Translations under genes and position numbers: made by a program
Assembly: GCA_028817405.1 (NCBI GenBank)
Contig: JAPPPS010000150.1
Location: 1 to 36,460 of the forward strand
Length of the DNA: 36,460 bases
Reading direction: 5' to 3'
DNA from: Gammaproteobacteria bacterium
GTDB lineage: Bacteria > Pseudomonadota > Gammaproteobacteria > Arenicellales > Poriferihabitantaceae
In this document: piece by piece, positions 16,023 to 23,550 of the stretch
Layout of the letters: every line of letters begins with the position of its first letter
How positions within the stretch are numbered: the first letter of the stretch is position 1
Notes under the pieces: generated by a model
The model's database searches: none
What the model saw: the letters and a program-made list of their open reading frames with translations, nothing else
Told to the model about the DNA's origin: nothing

Positions 16023-17159
16023 ATGGCGCGCCTCGAAATAGACCGCTTGGCCAAGGCGTTCGGCGCGGCGACGGTGTTCGACGGTCTCGACTTGCATGTC
16101 GAGCGCGGCGAAACCGTGGCTGTCTACGGGCGTTCCGGCTGCGGCAAGTCGGTGCTGCTGAGCATCCTGTCGGGCGCGCTGGCGGCCGACGGCGGCGACC
16201 TGCGCATCGACGGAAAATCGGTCATCGACGCGCCGCCCGAAGCGCGCGATGTCGGCATGGCGTTTCAAAACTTTGCGCTGTACCCGCACATGAGCGCCTT
16301 CGACAACATCGCCAGCCCGCTGCGCGGCCAGAAAAAACCGGCGCGCGAAATCGCCGACAAAGTGCAGGCCGTCGCCGCCCTCCTCAAAATCGACCATGTC
16401 CTGGCGCATTCCCCGCAGGCGCTCTCCAACGGCCAGCGCCAGCGCACTTCGCTGGCGCGCGCGCTGGTGGCCGAGCCCGCGGTACTCTTGCTCGACGACC
16501 CGCTGCGCAATGTCGACGCCAAGTTGCGCTACGAGATGCGTTTGGAAATGCCGAACCTGTTCCGCCAATTCGAGTCGGCGGTGATTTATGTCACCCAAGA
16601 CAGCCGCGAAGCGATGGCGCTGGCCGACCGCATCGCCATTTTGCACGACGGTAAATTCCGGCAAATCGGCGCGCCGCAGGAGGTGTATGAATTTCCATGC
16701 ACCGCGGAGGTCGGACAACTGCTCGGCGACCCGGCCATCAACCTGTTCGCGTGCGAGAGCGCGGCGCGCGACGGCGCGTTGTTGGTCAACCCGGCCGGCT
16801 GCGAAGTGAATATAAGCGGCCGATACGACCTGCCCGCGGCCGGAAAATATCTCGCCGGCGTGCGCCCGGAAGACATCGACTTGGCGGCGACGCCGGCGCC
16901 GGCACCGTCGGCGGATGCCGACGGCCCGGCGCGCGGGATTGAAGCGGTTGTGGAGCGCATCACCCCCGCCAATGTGCGCTCGCTGTTGGTCGCCAGCACC
17001 GCGGCCGGCGAAACCATCACCGTGTCGCTGCCGGAGTTGGCGGCGGAACAAGTGGCGCCGAAGAGCCGCGCGTGGCTGTCTTTTCCCGCGGACAAACTCC
17101 TCCTGTTCGCGGCCGACGGCGGGCAACTCATCCGCCCCAACCCACCGGCCGGCGGGTGA
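16023..17159 (+). CDS. ABC importer ATPase with degenerate catalytic residues (cluster 2, ATPase A)
   Basis: The 378-residue MalK-like protein keeps Walker A GRSGCGKS (36-43) and Q-loop Gln82 (MAFQNFALYP), but three active-site elements differ from consensus. The signature is LSNGQ (134-138) instead of LSGGQ. Walker B reads VLLLDDP, so the catalytic Glu is Asp159. The switch histidine is replaced by Gln192 (YVTQD, codon CAA), and the D-loop is RNVD. By family knowledge, loss of catalytic Glu and switch His normally abolishes or greatly slows hydrolysis at that site. The frame is open and the C-terminal regulatory domain is intact, so this is not a decaying gene. The partner ATPase follows 5 bp later. 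It probably supplies the non-hydrolysing site of an asymmetric heterodimer. Confidence 0.9.
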   Translation: MARLEIDRLAKAFGAATVFDGLDLHVERGETVAVYGRSGCGKSVLLSILSGALAADGGDLRIDGKSVIDAPPEARDVGMAFQNFALYPHMSAFDNIASPLRGQKKPAREIADKVQAVAALLKIDHVLAHSPQALSNGQRQRTSLARALVAEPAVLLLDDPLRNVDAKLRYEMRLEMPNLFRQFESAVIYVTQDSREAMALADRIAILHDGKFRQIGAPQEVYEFPCTAEVGQLLGDPAINLFACESAARDGALLVNPAGCEVNISGRYDLPAAGKYLAGVRPEDIDLAATPAPAPSADADGPARGIEAVVERITPANVRSLLVASTAAGETITVSLPELAAEQVAPKSRAWLSFPADKLLLFAADGGQLIRPNPPAGG

Positions 17160-17164
17160 GCGGC

Positions 17165-18295
17165 ATGGCGGCCCTGGAATTGCGCGCGGTCAGCAAGACC
17201 TACCGTGTCGGCGACCGCGAAATTCTCGCCGTGGACGACCTTTCGCTCAGCGCCGGGGACGGCGAAATCATCGGCCTGCTCGGCTCATCCGGCTGCGGCA
17301 AGACCACCACGCTGCGCGCGATTGCCGGATTCGTGCAACTCACCGCCGGGCGGATTGCCATCGACGGCAACGACATCCACAACCTGCCGCCGGCGCGGCG
17401 CGGCGTGGCCATGGCGTTCGAGGGCTATGCCTTGTATCCGCCATTGCGAATCCGCGAGAACATCGGCTTTTCGCTGCTGCGCGAGCGCCGTCCCGGCGGC
17501 GAAATCCGGCGCGCGGTGCGGGAAATCGCGGCGCTACTGGACATCGAAGACATCCTCGACCACTACCCGGCGTTCGCGTCAGCGGGCCAGCAACAGCGCA
17601 CCTCGCTGGCGCGGGCGTTGATTCGGCGCGCGCCGCTCACGCTGCTGGACGAGCCGATGTCGCAACTGGACCCGCAACTGCGCGCGCAAGTGCGGACGCG
17701 AGTCAAGGAATACCTTGCCGCCCACCGCTTGTCCGCGGTGTTTGTCACCCACGACCAGAACGAAGCCATCAGTCTGGCTGACCGCATCGCGGTGATGGAG
17801 CAAGGGCGGTTGCAGCAGTTCGGCACCGTGGGCGAACTGAAAAACCGCCCGAACAATCTGTTCGTCGCCGGTTTCATCGGCGAGCCGCCGATGAATCTCA
17901 TGGCGGCCGAGGTCGAGGCCGGCGGCGCGCGCGTCAAACTACTCGGCGAAACTGACAACCGCGCGGCGGCCGCGGTCGGGGAATTGCGCTTGAACGGCGC
18001 GGCCCCGGCCTTGGACGCCGGGCGCGCGCATATCGGCATCCGCCCGCATCAGGTGGTTTTGGCTGATGACGCGCCATTGCGCGGACGGGTGATTTCCAAC
18101 CAGTGGCTCGGCGACCAGTCGCATGTGTTGGTCGATTTAGGCGGCCTGCGCATCGTGGTGGTGTCGGCCGGGCGAGTCCGCGACCTGCGCAAGGGTGAAA
18201 ACATCGGCGTCAACTTCCCGCCCGATGCGGTGATTTTCTTCTCCGCCAAAGACGGCACGGCGTTGCCGCGCGCCGGCGGCCATGGGGGCGAATGA
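17165..18295 (+). CDS. ABC importer ATPase, catalytic partner (cluster 2, ATPase B)
   Basis: This 376-residue MalK-like ATPase has Walker A GSSGCGKT (40-47), Walker B Asp162 with catalytic Glu163 (LTLLDEPMSQLD) and switch His196 (VTHDQ), all intact. The signature is ASAGQ (138-142) instead of LSGGQ and the Q-loop has Glu86 (AFEGYALYP). In an ABC dimer this altered signature faces the other subunit's nucleotide, which is the site already missing Glu and His; its own intact Walker B and His face the LSNGQ of the partner. The start at 17165 is chosen because homologues begin at MAALELRAVSK; an upstream in-frame start at 17072 lies inside the previous gene. It overlaps the kinase start by ATGA. 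Confidence 0.9.
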   Translation: MAALELRAVSKTYRVGDREILAVDDLSLSAGDGEIIGLLGSSGCGKTTTLRAIAGFVQLTAGRIAIDGNDIHNLPPARRGVAMAFEGYALYPPLRIRENIGFSLLRERRPGGEIRRAVREIAALLDIEDILDHYPAFASAGQQQRTSLARALIRRAPLTLLDEPMSQLDPQLRAQVRTRVKEYLAAHRLSAVFVTHDQNEAISLADRIAVMEQGRLQQFGTVGELKNRPNNLFVAGFIGEPPMNLMAAEVEAGGARVKLLGETDNRAAAAVGELRLNGAAPALDAGRAHIGIRPHQVVLADDAPLRGRVISNQWLGDQSHVLVDLGGLRIVVVSAGRVRDLRKGENIGVNFPPDAVIFFSAKDGTALPRAGGHGGE

Positions 18296-19920
18296 TGGCG
18301 CAAGAGATTTTCGTCAGCATCGACGCCGGCACTTCGGTGATTAAATCGGTGGCCTTTGACGCCGACGGCAACCTGCTCGCATCGACCGCGGAGGCCAACC
18401 GTTACCGCAAAACCGCGGATGGCGGCTTCGAGCAAGACATGACCGCGACCTGGGAGAAAACCGCCGCGACCGTGGCCGCGGTGCTGCGGCGGATTCCCGA
18501 TGCCGGCCGGCGCGTGGCCGCGCTCGCCGTCACCGGCCAGGGCGACGGCGCATGGCTGGTCGACCGCGACAACGCGCCGCTCGGCGACGCCATGCTGTGG
18601 CTGGACACCCGCGCCGCGGGCATCGTCGACGCGCTCAATGCCAATGGCGCGCGCGCGGCCGCGTACCGCTTCACCGGCACCGCGCTCAGCGCATGCAACC
18701 AAAGCGCGCAACTGGCGTATCTCAAACGCGAGCAACCGCAACGACTGCGCCGCGCCGACTGCGCGCTGCACTGCAAAGACTGGCTGTACCTCAACCTGAC
18801 CGGCGTGCGCGCCACCGACCCGTCCGAGGGCGTGTTCACTTTCGGCGATTTCCGCAGCGGCGAATACGCCGACGAAGTGCTGGAGGCTTTCGATTTGGCT
18901 GACTGTCGCAGATTGTTGCCGCCGATTGTGGACGGCAGTCGCCGCACCGAACCGCTGACCGCGGCCGCCGCCAAACTCACCGGGCTGAAAACCGGCACGC
19001 CGGTGTCGTTAGGCGGCGTGGATGTGGTGTGCGCGGCTTTGGGCGGCGGCGTTCGTCCGCCCGGCGATGCGTTCGGCTGCTCGGTCATCGGCACCACCGG
19101 CATGCACATCAAAATGGAAACCGGCGTGAAAAACTTGGAATTGGGCGATGCGGTGTCCGGCTACACGATGCTGGTCCCCGGCGCCCCCGACGCCGCCATG
19201 CGCATGCAGTCCAACATGTCCGCGACCTTGAACCTCGACTGGTTCGCCGGCTTGCTGGCCGAGGCGGCTGCGATGTTCAGCGCAAAGGGCGAGGGAGCCG
19301 AGGGGGCCGGTGGAGCCGCAGAATCCCTGCAACGACTCGACGCGGCCGCGGCCGGCGCGCCGCCGGGCGATGCGCTGTTCCTGCCGTATATCGAATCCGG
19401 CGAGCGCGGCCCGTTCTTGAACGCCGATGCGCGCGCGCAATTCAGCGGCCTGCACAGCGGCATCGGCATCGGCGCGCTGGCGCGCGCGGTGTACGAGGGC
19501 GTGGCGCTCGCCGCCCGCCACTGCTATCAAGCGCTCGGCGGCGCGCCGCGGGAAGTGCGGCCGGTCGGCGGCGGCGCGAGGTCGCGGGCGTTGTGCGATA
19601 TCTTCGCCCATGCGCTGAACGCGCGCGTTAGCCCGGCCCCCGGTCCGGAGCCCGGAGCGCTCGGTGCGGGGTTGTTGGCCGCGGTCGCGGTCGGGCGTTT
19701 TGCCGACTTGGGCGAAGCCTGCCGGGCTTGGGTGGAGCCGCATTTCGACGCCGCGCCCGGCCACGCGCCGGACGCCGCGTTGTGCGCGCACTACGACCGC
19801 CTGTTCGACGCGTATTTGGCGGCGGTGGAGGCGGCGGCGCCGGTGTGGGCGAAGTTGGCGGCGGTGCGCCGCGCCGGCCGCACAAACGCCGGCGATGCCG
19901 GCGGCGGTGACGCGTCATGA
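18292..19920 (+). CDS. FGGY-family carbohydrate kinase, erythritol-kinase (EryA)-like
   Basis: The 542-residue FGGY kinase starts with the phosphate-binding motif SIDAGTSVIKSVAF (9-22) and contains AVTGQGDGAWLVD (79-91), LWLDTRAAG (102-110), LHCKDWLYLNLTG (159-171), TDPSEGVFTFGDF (175-187) and GGVDVVCAALGGG (241-253) with Asp244 as catalytic base. The series TGQGDG/HCKDW/DPSEG/FGDFR is what I associate with erythritol kinases (EryA), which make erythritol-4-phosphate; this is recollection and not an alignment, so a related polyol or sugar acid is possible. Two adjacent ATGs (18292, 18295) are available. It overlaps both the ATPase stop and the dehydrogenase start (ATGA), so it belongs to the ABC operon. 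Residues near 340 include an Ala/Gly/Glu-rich insertion. Confidence 0.85.
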   Translation: MMAQEIFVSIDAGTSVIKSVAFDADGNLLASTAEANRYRKTADGGFEQDMTATWEKTAATVAAVLRRIPDAGRRVAALAVTGQGDGAWLVDRDNAPLGDAMLWLDTRAAGIVDALNANGARAAAYRFTGTALSACNQSAQLAYLKREQPQRLRRADCALHCKDWLYLNLTGVRATDPSEGVFTFGDFRSGEYADEVLEAFDLADCRRLLPPIVDGSRRTEPLTAAAAKLTGLKTGTPVSLGGVDVVCAALGGGVRPPGDAFGCSVIGTTGMHIKMETGVKNLELGDAVSGYTMLVPGAPDAAMRMQSNMSATLNLDWFAGLLAEAAAMFSAKGEGAEGAGGAAESLQRLDAAAAGAPPGDALFLPYIESGERGPFLNADARAQFSGLHSGIGIGALARAVYEGVALAARHCYQALGGAPREVRPVGGGARSRALCDIFAHALNARVSPAPGPEPGALGAGLLAAVAVGRFADLGEACRAWVEPHFDAAPGHAPDAALCAHYDRLFDAYLAAVEAAAPVWAKLAAVRRAGRTNAGDAGGGDAS

Positions 19921-20960
19921 CCGCGCGCAAAGTGGCCATCATCGGCGACCATTTCATGCTTCCAGCCATGTTCGAGCGCGCGTTAGCCGCCCTGCCGACC
20001 CCGGCCATCGAGACCCGCTCGCTGCAACTCGACTGGCCGGATGCGCCGATGCGCGCCGGCGACACTAACGACGGCGATAGCGGCGTGAGCGAATATGTCG
20101 GCGCGCCGGACGAAGTGGCGCGATTCATCGGCGACGCCGAAATCCTCATCAACCACCTGGCGCCGGTGACCCGCGCCATGTTGGCGCATCTGCCGCGGTT
20201 GAAATTCATCGTCATCACCCGCGGCGGCCCGGTGAACATGGACATGCGCGCGCTGGCCGAGCGCGCCATCGGCGTGGCAAGCACACCGGGCCGCAACGCC
20301 TCCGCGGTGGCCGAGTTCACGGTCGGCCTGCTGCTCACGCAGACGCGGCGCATCAGCGCCGGGCATGAGGCGCTGCGGCGCGGGCAGTGGCGCGGCGATT
20401 TATACCGCGCCGATTCGGCCGGCGATGAACTGGCCGACTTGACCGTCGGCATCATCGGCTACGGCCGAATCGGCAACCGCCTGGCGCGCCTCCTGCAGCC
20501 GTTCGACTGCCGCCTGTTGGCCGCCGACCCGCATATCGACATCGACGACAAGGCGGTGAAGCAGGTCGCGCAATCCGCGTTGTTGGCGGAGTCGGATGTG
20601 GTGGTGTTGGCGGCGCGGGTCACCGCCGAGAGCGTCGGACTCATCGGCGATGCGCAACTGCGGCGGATGAAAAAAACCGCGCTGTTGGTGAATGTCGCGC
20701 GCGGCCCGTTGGTTGACTACGCCGCGTTGTACGACGCGCTGGCCGAGAACCGCATCGGCGGCGCGGCGCTGGACACTTTCGCCATCGAGCCGCCGCCGGC
20801 CGGCGAGCCGCTGCTGCAACTGCCGAATGTTACGCTGACCCCGCACATCGCCGGCGCTTCCCGGCGCACGATTAACATCGCGGCCGAATGCGCGGCCGAG
20901 GAAGTCCGCCGTTATTTGGCCGGCGAGTCGCCGCGCAATCCCGTCACCCTTCCATCCTAA
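19917..20960 (+). CDS. D-isomer-specific 2-hydroxyacid dehydrogenase
   Basis: The 347-residue protein shows the NAD-binding Rossmann motif GYGRIG (181-186) followed by Asp204 (NAD preference), and the catalytic triad Arg262 (VNVARGPLVD), Glu291 (AIEPPP) and His310 (TPHIAGAS). It therefore oxidises a 2-hydroxyacid, or reduces a 2-oxoacid, reversibly. Placed between an FGGY kinase and a class II aldolase, the natural reading is oxidation of a phosphorylated sugar acid, as PdxB-type enzymes do with 4-phosphoerythronate; the substrate is inferred. The start overlaps the kinase stop (ATGA). An acidic insertion, DTNDGDSG near residues 49-56, has no obvious role. Confidence 0.88.
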   Translation: MTARKVAIIGDHFMLPAMFERALAALPTPAIETRSLQLDWPDAPMRAGDTNDGDSGVSEYVGAPDEVARFIGDAEILINHLAPVTRAMLAHLPRLKFIVITRGGPVNMDMRALAERAIGVASTPGRNASAVAEFTVGLLLTQTRRISAGHEALRRGQWRGDLYRADSAGDELADLTVGIIGYGRIGNRLARLLQPFDCRLLAADPHIDIDDKAVKQVAQSALLAESDVVVLAARVTAESVGLIGDAQLRRMKKTALLVNVARGPLVDYAALYDALAENRIGGAALDTFAIEPPPAGEPLLQLPNVTLTPHIAGASRRTINIAAECAAEEVRRYLAGESPRNPVTLPS

Positions 20961-20979
20961 CGCTCAACCCGAGGACACC

Positions 20980-21624
20980 ATGAAACAACCCGACTTGAAG
21001 TTGCGAAAAGAAATCATCGACACTTGCTTGAAGATGAACGCCATGGGCATCAACCAAGGCACTTCCGGCAATGTCAGCGCGCGCGTCGACGGCGGAATTT
21101 TGATTACGCCGTCCGCGGTGCCGTACGATGCGATGAAACCGGAGCGCATCGTGCGCATGGACTGGGACGGCAAGCGCGACGGCGATGCGGTGCCGTCCAC
21201 CGAATGGCGTTTTCATCTCGACATCACCCGCGGGCGCGACGATGTCAACGCCATCGTGCATACCCATTCCATCTACGCGACCATTCTCGCGATTCGCGGC
21301 GAGAGCATCCCGGCCGTGCATTACATGATTGCCGCGGCCGGCGGCCCCAGCATTCGCTGCGGGAAGTATGAAACCTTCGGCACCGAAGATTTGTCGCAGC
21401 AAGCGTTGGAAGCGCTGGAAGACCGCAACGGCTGTCTTCTCGCCAACCACGGCGTCATCGCCACCGGGCCCAGCCTCGCCAAAGCGCTGTGGCTGGCAAA
21501 GGAAATCGAAGTGCTGGCGCAGCAATATGTGTTCTCGAAACTGCTCGGCGGGCCCAACCTGCTGTCCGATGGCGAGATACACCGTGTGGTGGAAAAATTC
21601 CGCGACTACGGCGTCAAGTCATAA
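20980..21624 (+). CDS. Class II (zinc) aldolase, FucA/Ald2-like
   Basis: The 214-residue protein matches L-fuculose-phosphate aldolase (FucA) in length and motifs: KMNAMGINQGTSGN (18-31), ITPSAVPYD (42-50), and the metal/catalytic residues Glu75, His94, His96 (VHTHS) and His157 (ANHG), each two residues past the FucA positions. FucA-type enzymes cleave ketose-1-phosphates to DHAP and an aldehyde; the Ald2 members of the same family cleave methylthioribulose-1-phosphate or 5-deoxyribulose-1-phosphate. MtnK and MtnA, which make those substrates, are in the same window. A clear GAGGA Shine-Dalgarno is at 20971-20975. It is 19 bp after the dehydrogenase and 4 bp before the next permease gene. Fuculose-like or tetronate-derived substrates remain possible. 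Confidence 0.9.
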   Translation: MKQPDLKLRKEIIDTCLKMNAMGINQGTSGNVSARVDGGILITPSAVPYDAMKPERIVRMDWDGKRDGDAVPSTEWRFHLDITRGRDDVNAIVHTHSIYATILAIRGESIPAVHYMIAAAGGPSIRCGKYETFGTEDLSQQALEALEDRNGCLLANHGVIATGPSLAKALWLAKEIEVLAQQYVFSKLLGGPNLLSDGEIHRVVEKFRDYGVKS

Positions 21625-21628
21625 CCCG

Positions 21629-22540
21629 ATGCGCGCCGCAACAACGCGACTTGAAACGCCGATGAAACTCGTCTCGGTTTTTTCGCCGGAGCGGCCGTGG
21701 GTGTGGCTGGCGCCGCTGGTCGCGGTGCTGGCGGTGTTTACGCTGTTTCCGTTCTTCTACAACATCTATCTCAGTTTTCATGAGTTCAATTCGTTTCGGC
21801 GTACGCTGGTCTTCGTCGGCTTCGATAACTGGAAAGGGATGTTTGAAGACGCAAAAATGTGGCGCGCTTTCAGCGTCACATTGATTTACATGACGGTCTG
21901 CTTGAGCGTGCAGTTCGTGCTTGGACTCGGCCTCGCGCTGCTCATCAACGCCGACGGTCGCGGCTATCATTTGATTCGCTCTCTGCTGTTGCTGCCGCTG
22001 GTGGTGCCGCCGGCGGTGGTCGGCATGATGTTTCTCCTGATGGAGGATTCGCAGTTCGGCGTGCTGTCGTGGATGCTGCAGTCGCTGAACCTGATTGCGG
22101 CCGGCGCGCCGCTGCTCACCTCGTCCAAAACCGCGCTGGTCGGCGTGATGTTGGCCGACATCTGGCAGTGGACGCCGTTCATGGTGCTCATCATGTTGGC
22201 CGGCCTGCACGCGCTGCCGAAGGAGCCGTTCGAGGCGGCGCTGGTGGACGGCGCGAGATTCCGTCACATGCTGTTTCACCTGATGCTGCCGATGCTGCGG
22301 CCGATTATCGCGGTGGCGTTGTTAATCCGCGGCATCGATTTGTTTCGCGTGTTTGACTATGTATTCGTGATGACTTCCGGCGGGCCCGGCATCGCCACGC
22401 AGACGCTGAGTTTCTACACTTGGAAGCAGAGTTTTTCGTTCGTCAAATGGGGGTATGCCGCGACCTTGAGTTTGTTTTCCCTGGTCTTTCTCATCGTGGT
22501 CGCGCATGCGTTCATTCGCGCGGCGAAAGTCAGGTGGTAA
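21629..22540 (+). CDS. ABC importer permease (MalF/UgpA type), cluster 3
   Basis: The roughly 303-residue permease has six hydrophobic segments and the EAA loop FEAALVDGARFRHMLFHLMLP. Two starts are possible: ATG 21629, four bases after the aldolase stop, and ATG 21662 (MKLVSVFSPERPW), which is nearer the first helix; neither has a clear Shine-Dalgarno. The sequence is distinct from the two permeases of clusters 1 and 2, so it belongs to a third importer together with the genes at 22543 and 23551 and the distant ATPase gene at 28070. Confidence 0.9.
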   Translation: MRAATTRLETPMKLVSVFSPERPWVWLAPLVAVLAVFTLFPFFYNIYLSFHEFNSFRRTLVFVGFDNWKGMFEDAKMWRAFSVTLIYMTVCLSVQFVLGLGLALLINADGRGYHLIRSLLLLPLVVPPAVVGMMFLLMEDSQFGVLSWMLQSLNLIAAGAPLLTSSKTALVGVMLADIWQWTPFMVLIMLAGLHALPKEPFEAALVDGARFRHMLFHLMLPMLRPIIAVALLIRGIDLFRVFDYVFVMTSGGPGIATQTLSFYTWKQSFSFVKWGYAATLSLFSLVFLIVVAHAFIRAAKVRW

Positions 22541-22542
22541 CA

Positions 22543-23454
22543 ATGGCGACCGCGCAAAAAACCCGGCCAACATGGCGCGCTTGGCAATTGAGCGTGCGCG
22601 CCGCGGCCGCGTGGGCCGTGGTGGCGGTGTTCATGTTCCCGTTGTATTGGTGGATTTCGGTGTCGTTGCGCCACGACCAGGACATATTCAACAAGCCGCC
22701 CAAGTTGTTCACGCCCGAGGTGACGCTGAAATCCTACAAAGTCGTGCTGCTCGGCATCTCGCCGTCGTCGACCTCCATCGAAAAAAGCGGCGCAGTGCAT
22801 TGGGGCGAGAGCAGCGCCACTTTCGCGCTGCCGTCGCTGCTGGACAGCGTCTACATCGGCGTCGCCAGCACGCTGATTACCCTCGCGGTCTCGCTGTTGG
22901 CGGCGTACGCGCTGTCGCGCATGCGCTTCGCCGGCCACCATCATTTCATCTTCTGGGTGTTATCGACCCGCATGCTGCCGCCGGTCGCGGTCGCGCTGCC
23001 GATGTTTTTTCTGTTCCGCGAGTTCGGCCTCATCGACACCTACACCGGCGCCATCTTGATTCACGCGCTGATGAACTTTCCGCTGGCGGTGCTGCTGTTG
23101 AAAAGTTTCATCGACGACATCCCGCGCGAAATCGACGAAGCGGCGATGCTGGACGGCGCATCGCGCATCACCGTGTTCACGCGTTTGATTCTGCCGTCGA
23201 TGCGCGGCGGCATCGCCGCGGCCGCGGTGCTGTGTTTCGTGTTCAGTTGGACCGAGTTTCTGTTCATTCTGTCGCTGACCCAGGCCGGCGTGAACACCGT
23301 GCCGGTGGCCGCGTCCACTTTCGTCACCTCGACCGGCACCGCCTGGGGTTACATGGCGGCGCTGACCTGCGCGGCGGTGCTGCCGGCGTTCATCTTTATC
23401 GTGCTGGTGCAAAAGCATCTGGTGCGCGGTCTGACTCTCGGCTCGCTGAAATAA
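22543..23454 (+). CDS. ABC importer permease (MalG/UgpE type), cluster 3
   Basis: The 303-residue protein has six transmembrane segments, the loop IDEAAMLDGASRITVFTRLILP (EAA motif) and the LVRGLTLGSLK terminus of MalG-like subunits. It has a longer periplasmic stretch after the first helix (about residues 45-85) than the other MalG-like genes here. It begins two bases after the stop of the upstream permease gene. A 96-bp gap with a GGAGGA site follows before the binding-protein gene. Confidence 0.9.
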   Translation: MATAQKTRPTWRAWQLSVRAAAAWAVVAVFMFPLYWWISVSLRHDQDIFNKPPKLFTPEVTLKSYKVVLLGISPSSTSIEKSGAVHWGESSATFALPSLLDSVYIGVASTLITLAVSLLAAYALSRMRFAGHHHFIFWVLSTRMLPPVAVALPMFFLFREFGLIDTYTGAILIHALMNFPLAVLLLKSFIDDIPREIDEAAMLDGASRITVFTRLILPSMRGGIAAAAVLCFVFSWTEFLFILSLTQAGVNTVPVAASTFVTSTGTAWGYMAALTCAAVLPAFIFIVLVQKHLVRGLTLGSLK

Positions 23455-23550
23455 CCGCGGTCGACTCAATTCAACCGTCTTGTTGCGCGGTGCATCAATG
23501 CGCGCGGCGGGATTATTTCACTTTCATCAACCAACCTATCGGAGGACACG

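Noticed and set aside
16023-17159. ATPase A as a pseudogene
   Set aside because: Despite altered catalytic residues the frame is full length with intact Walker A and regulatory domain, and the partner shows a matching change.
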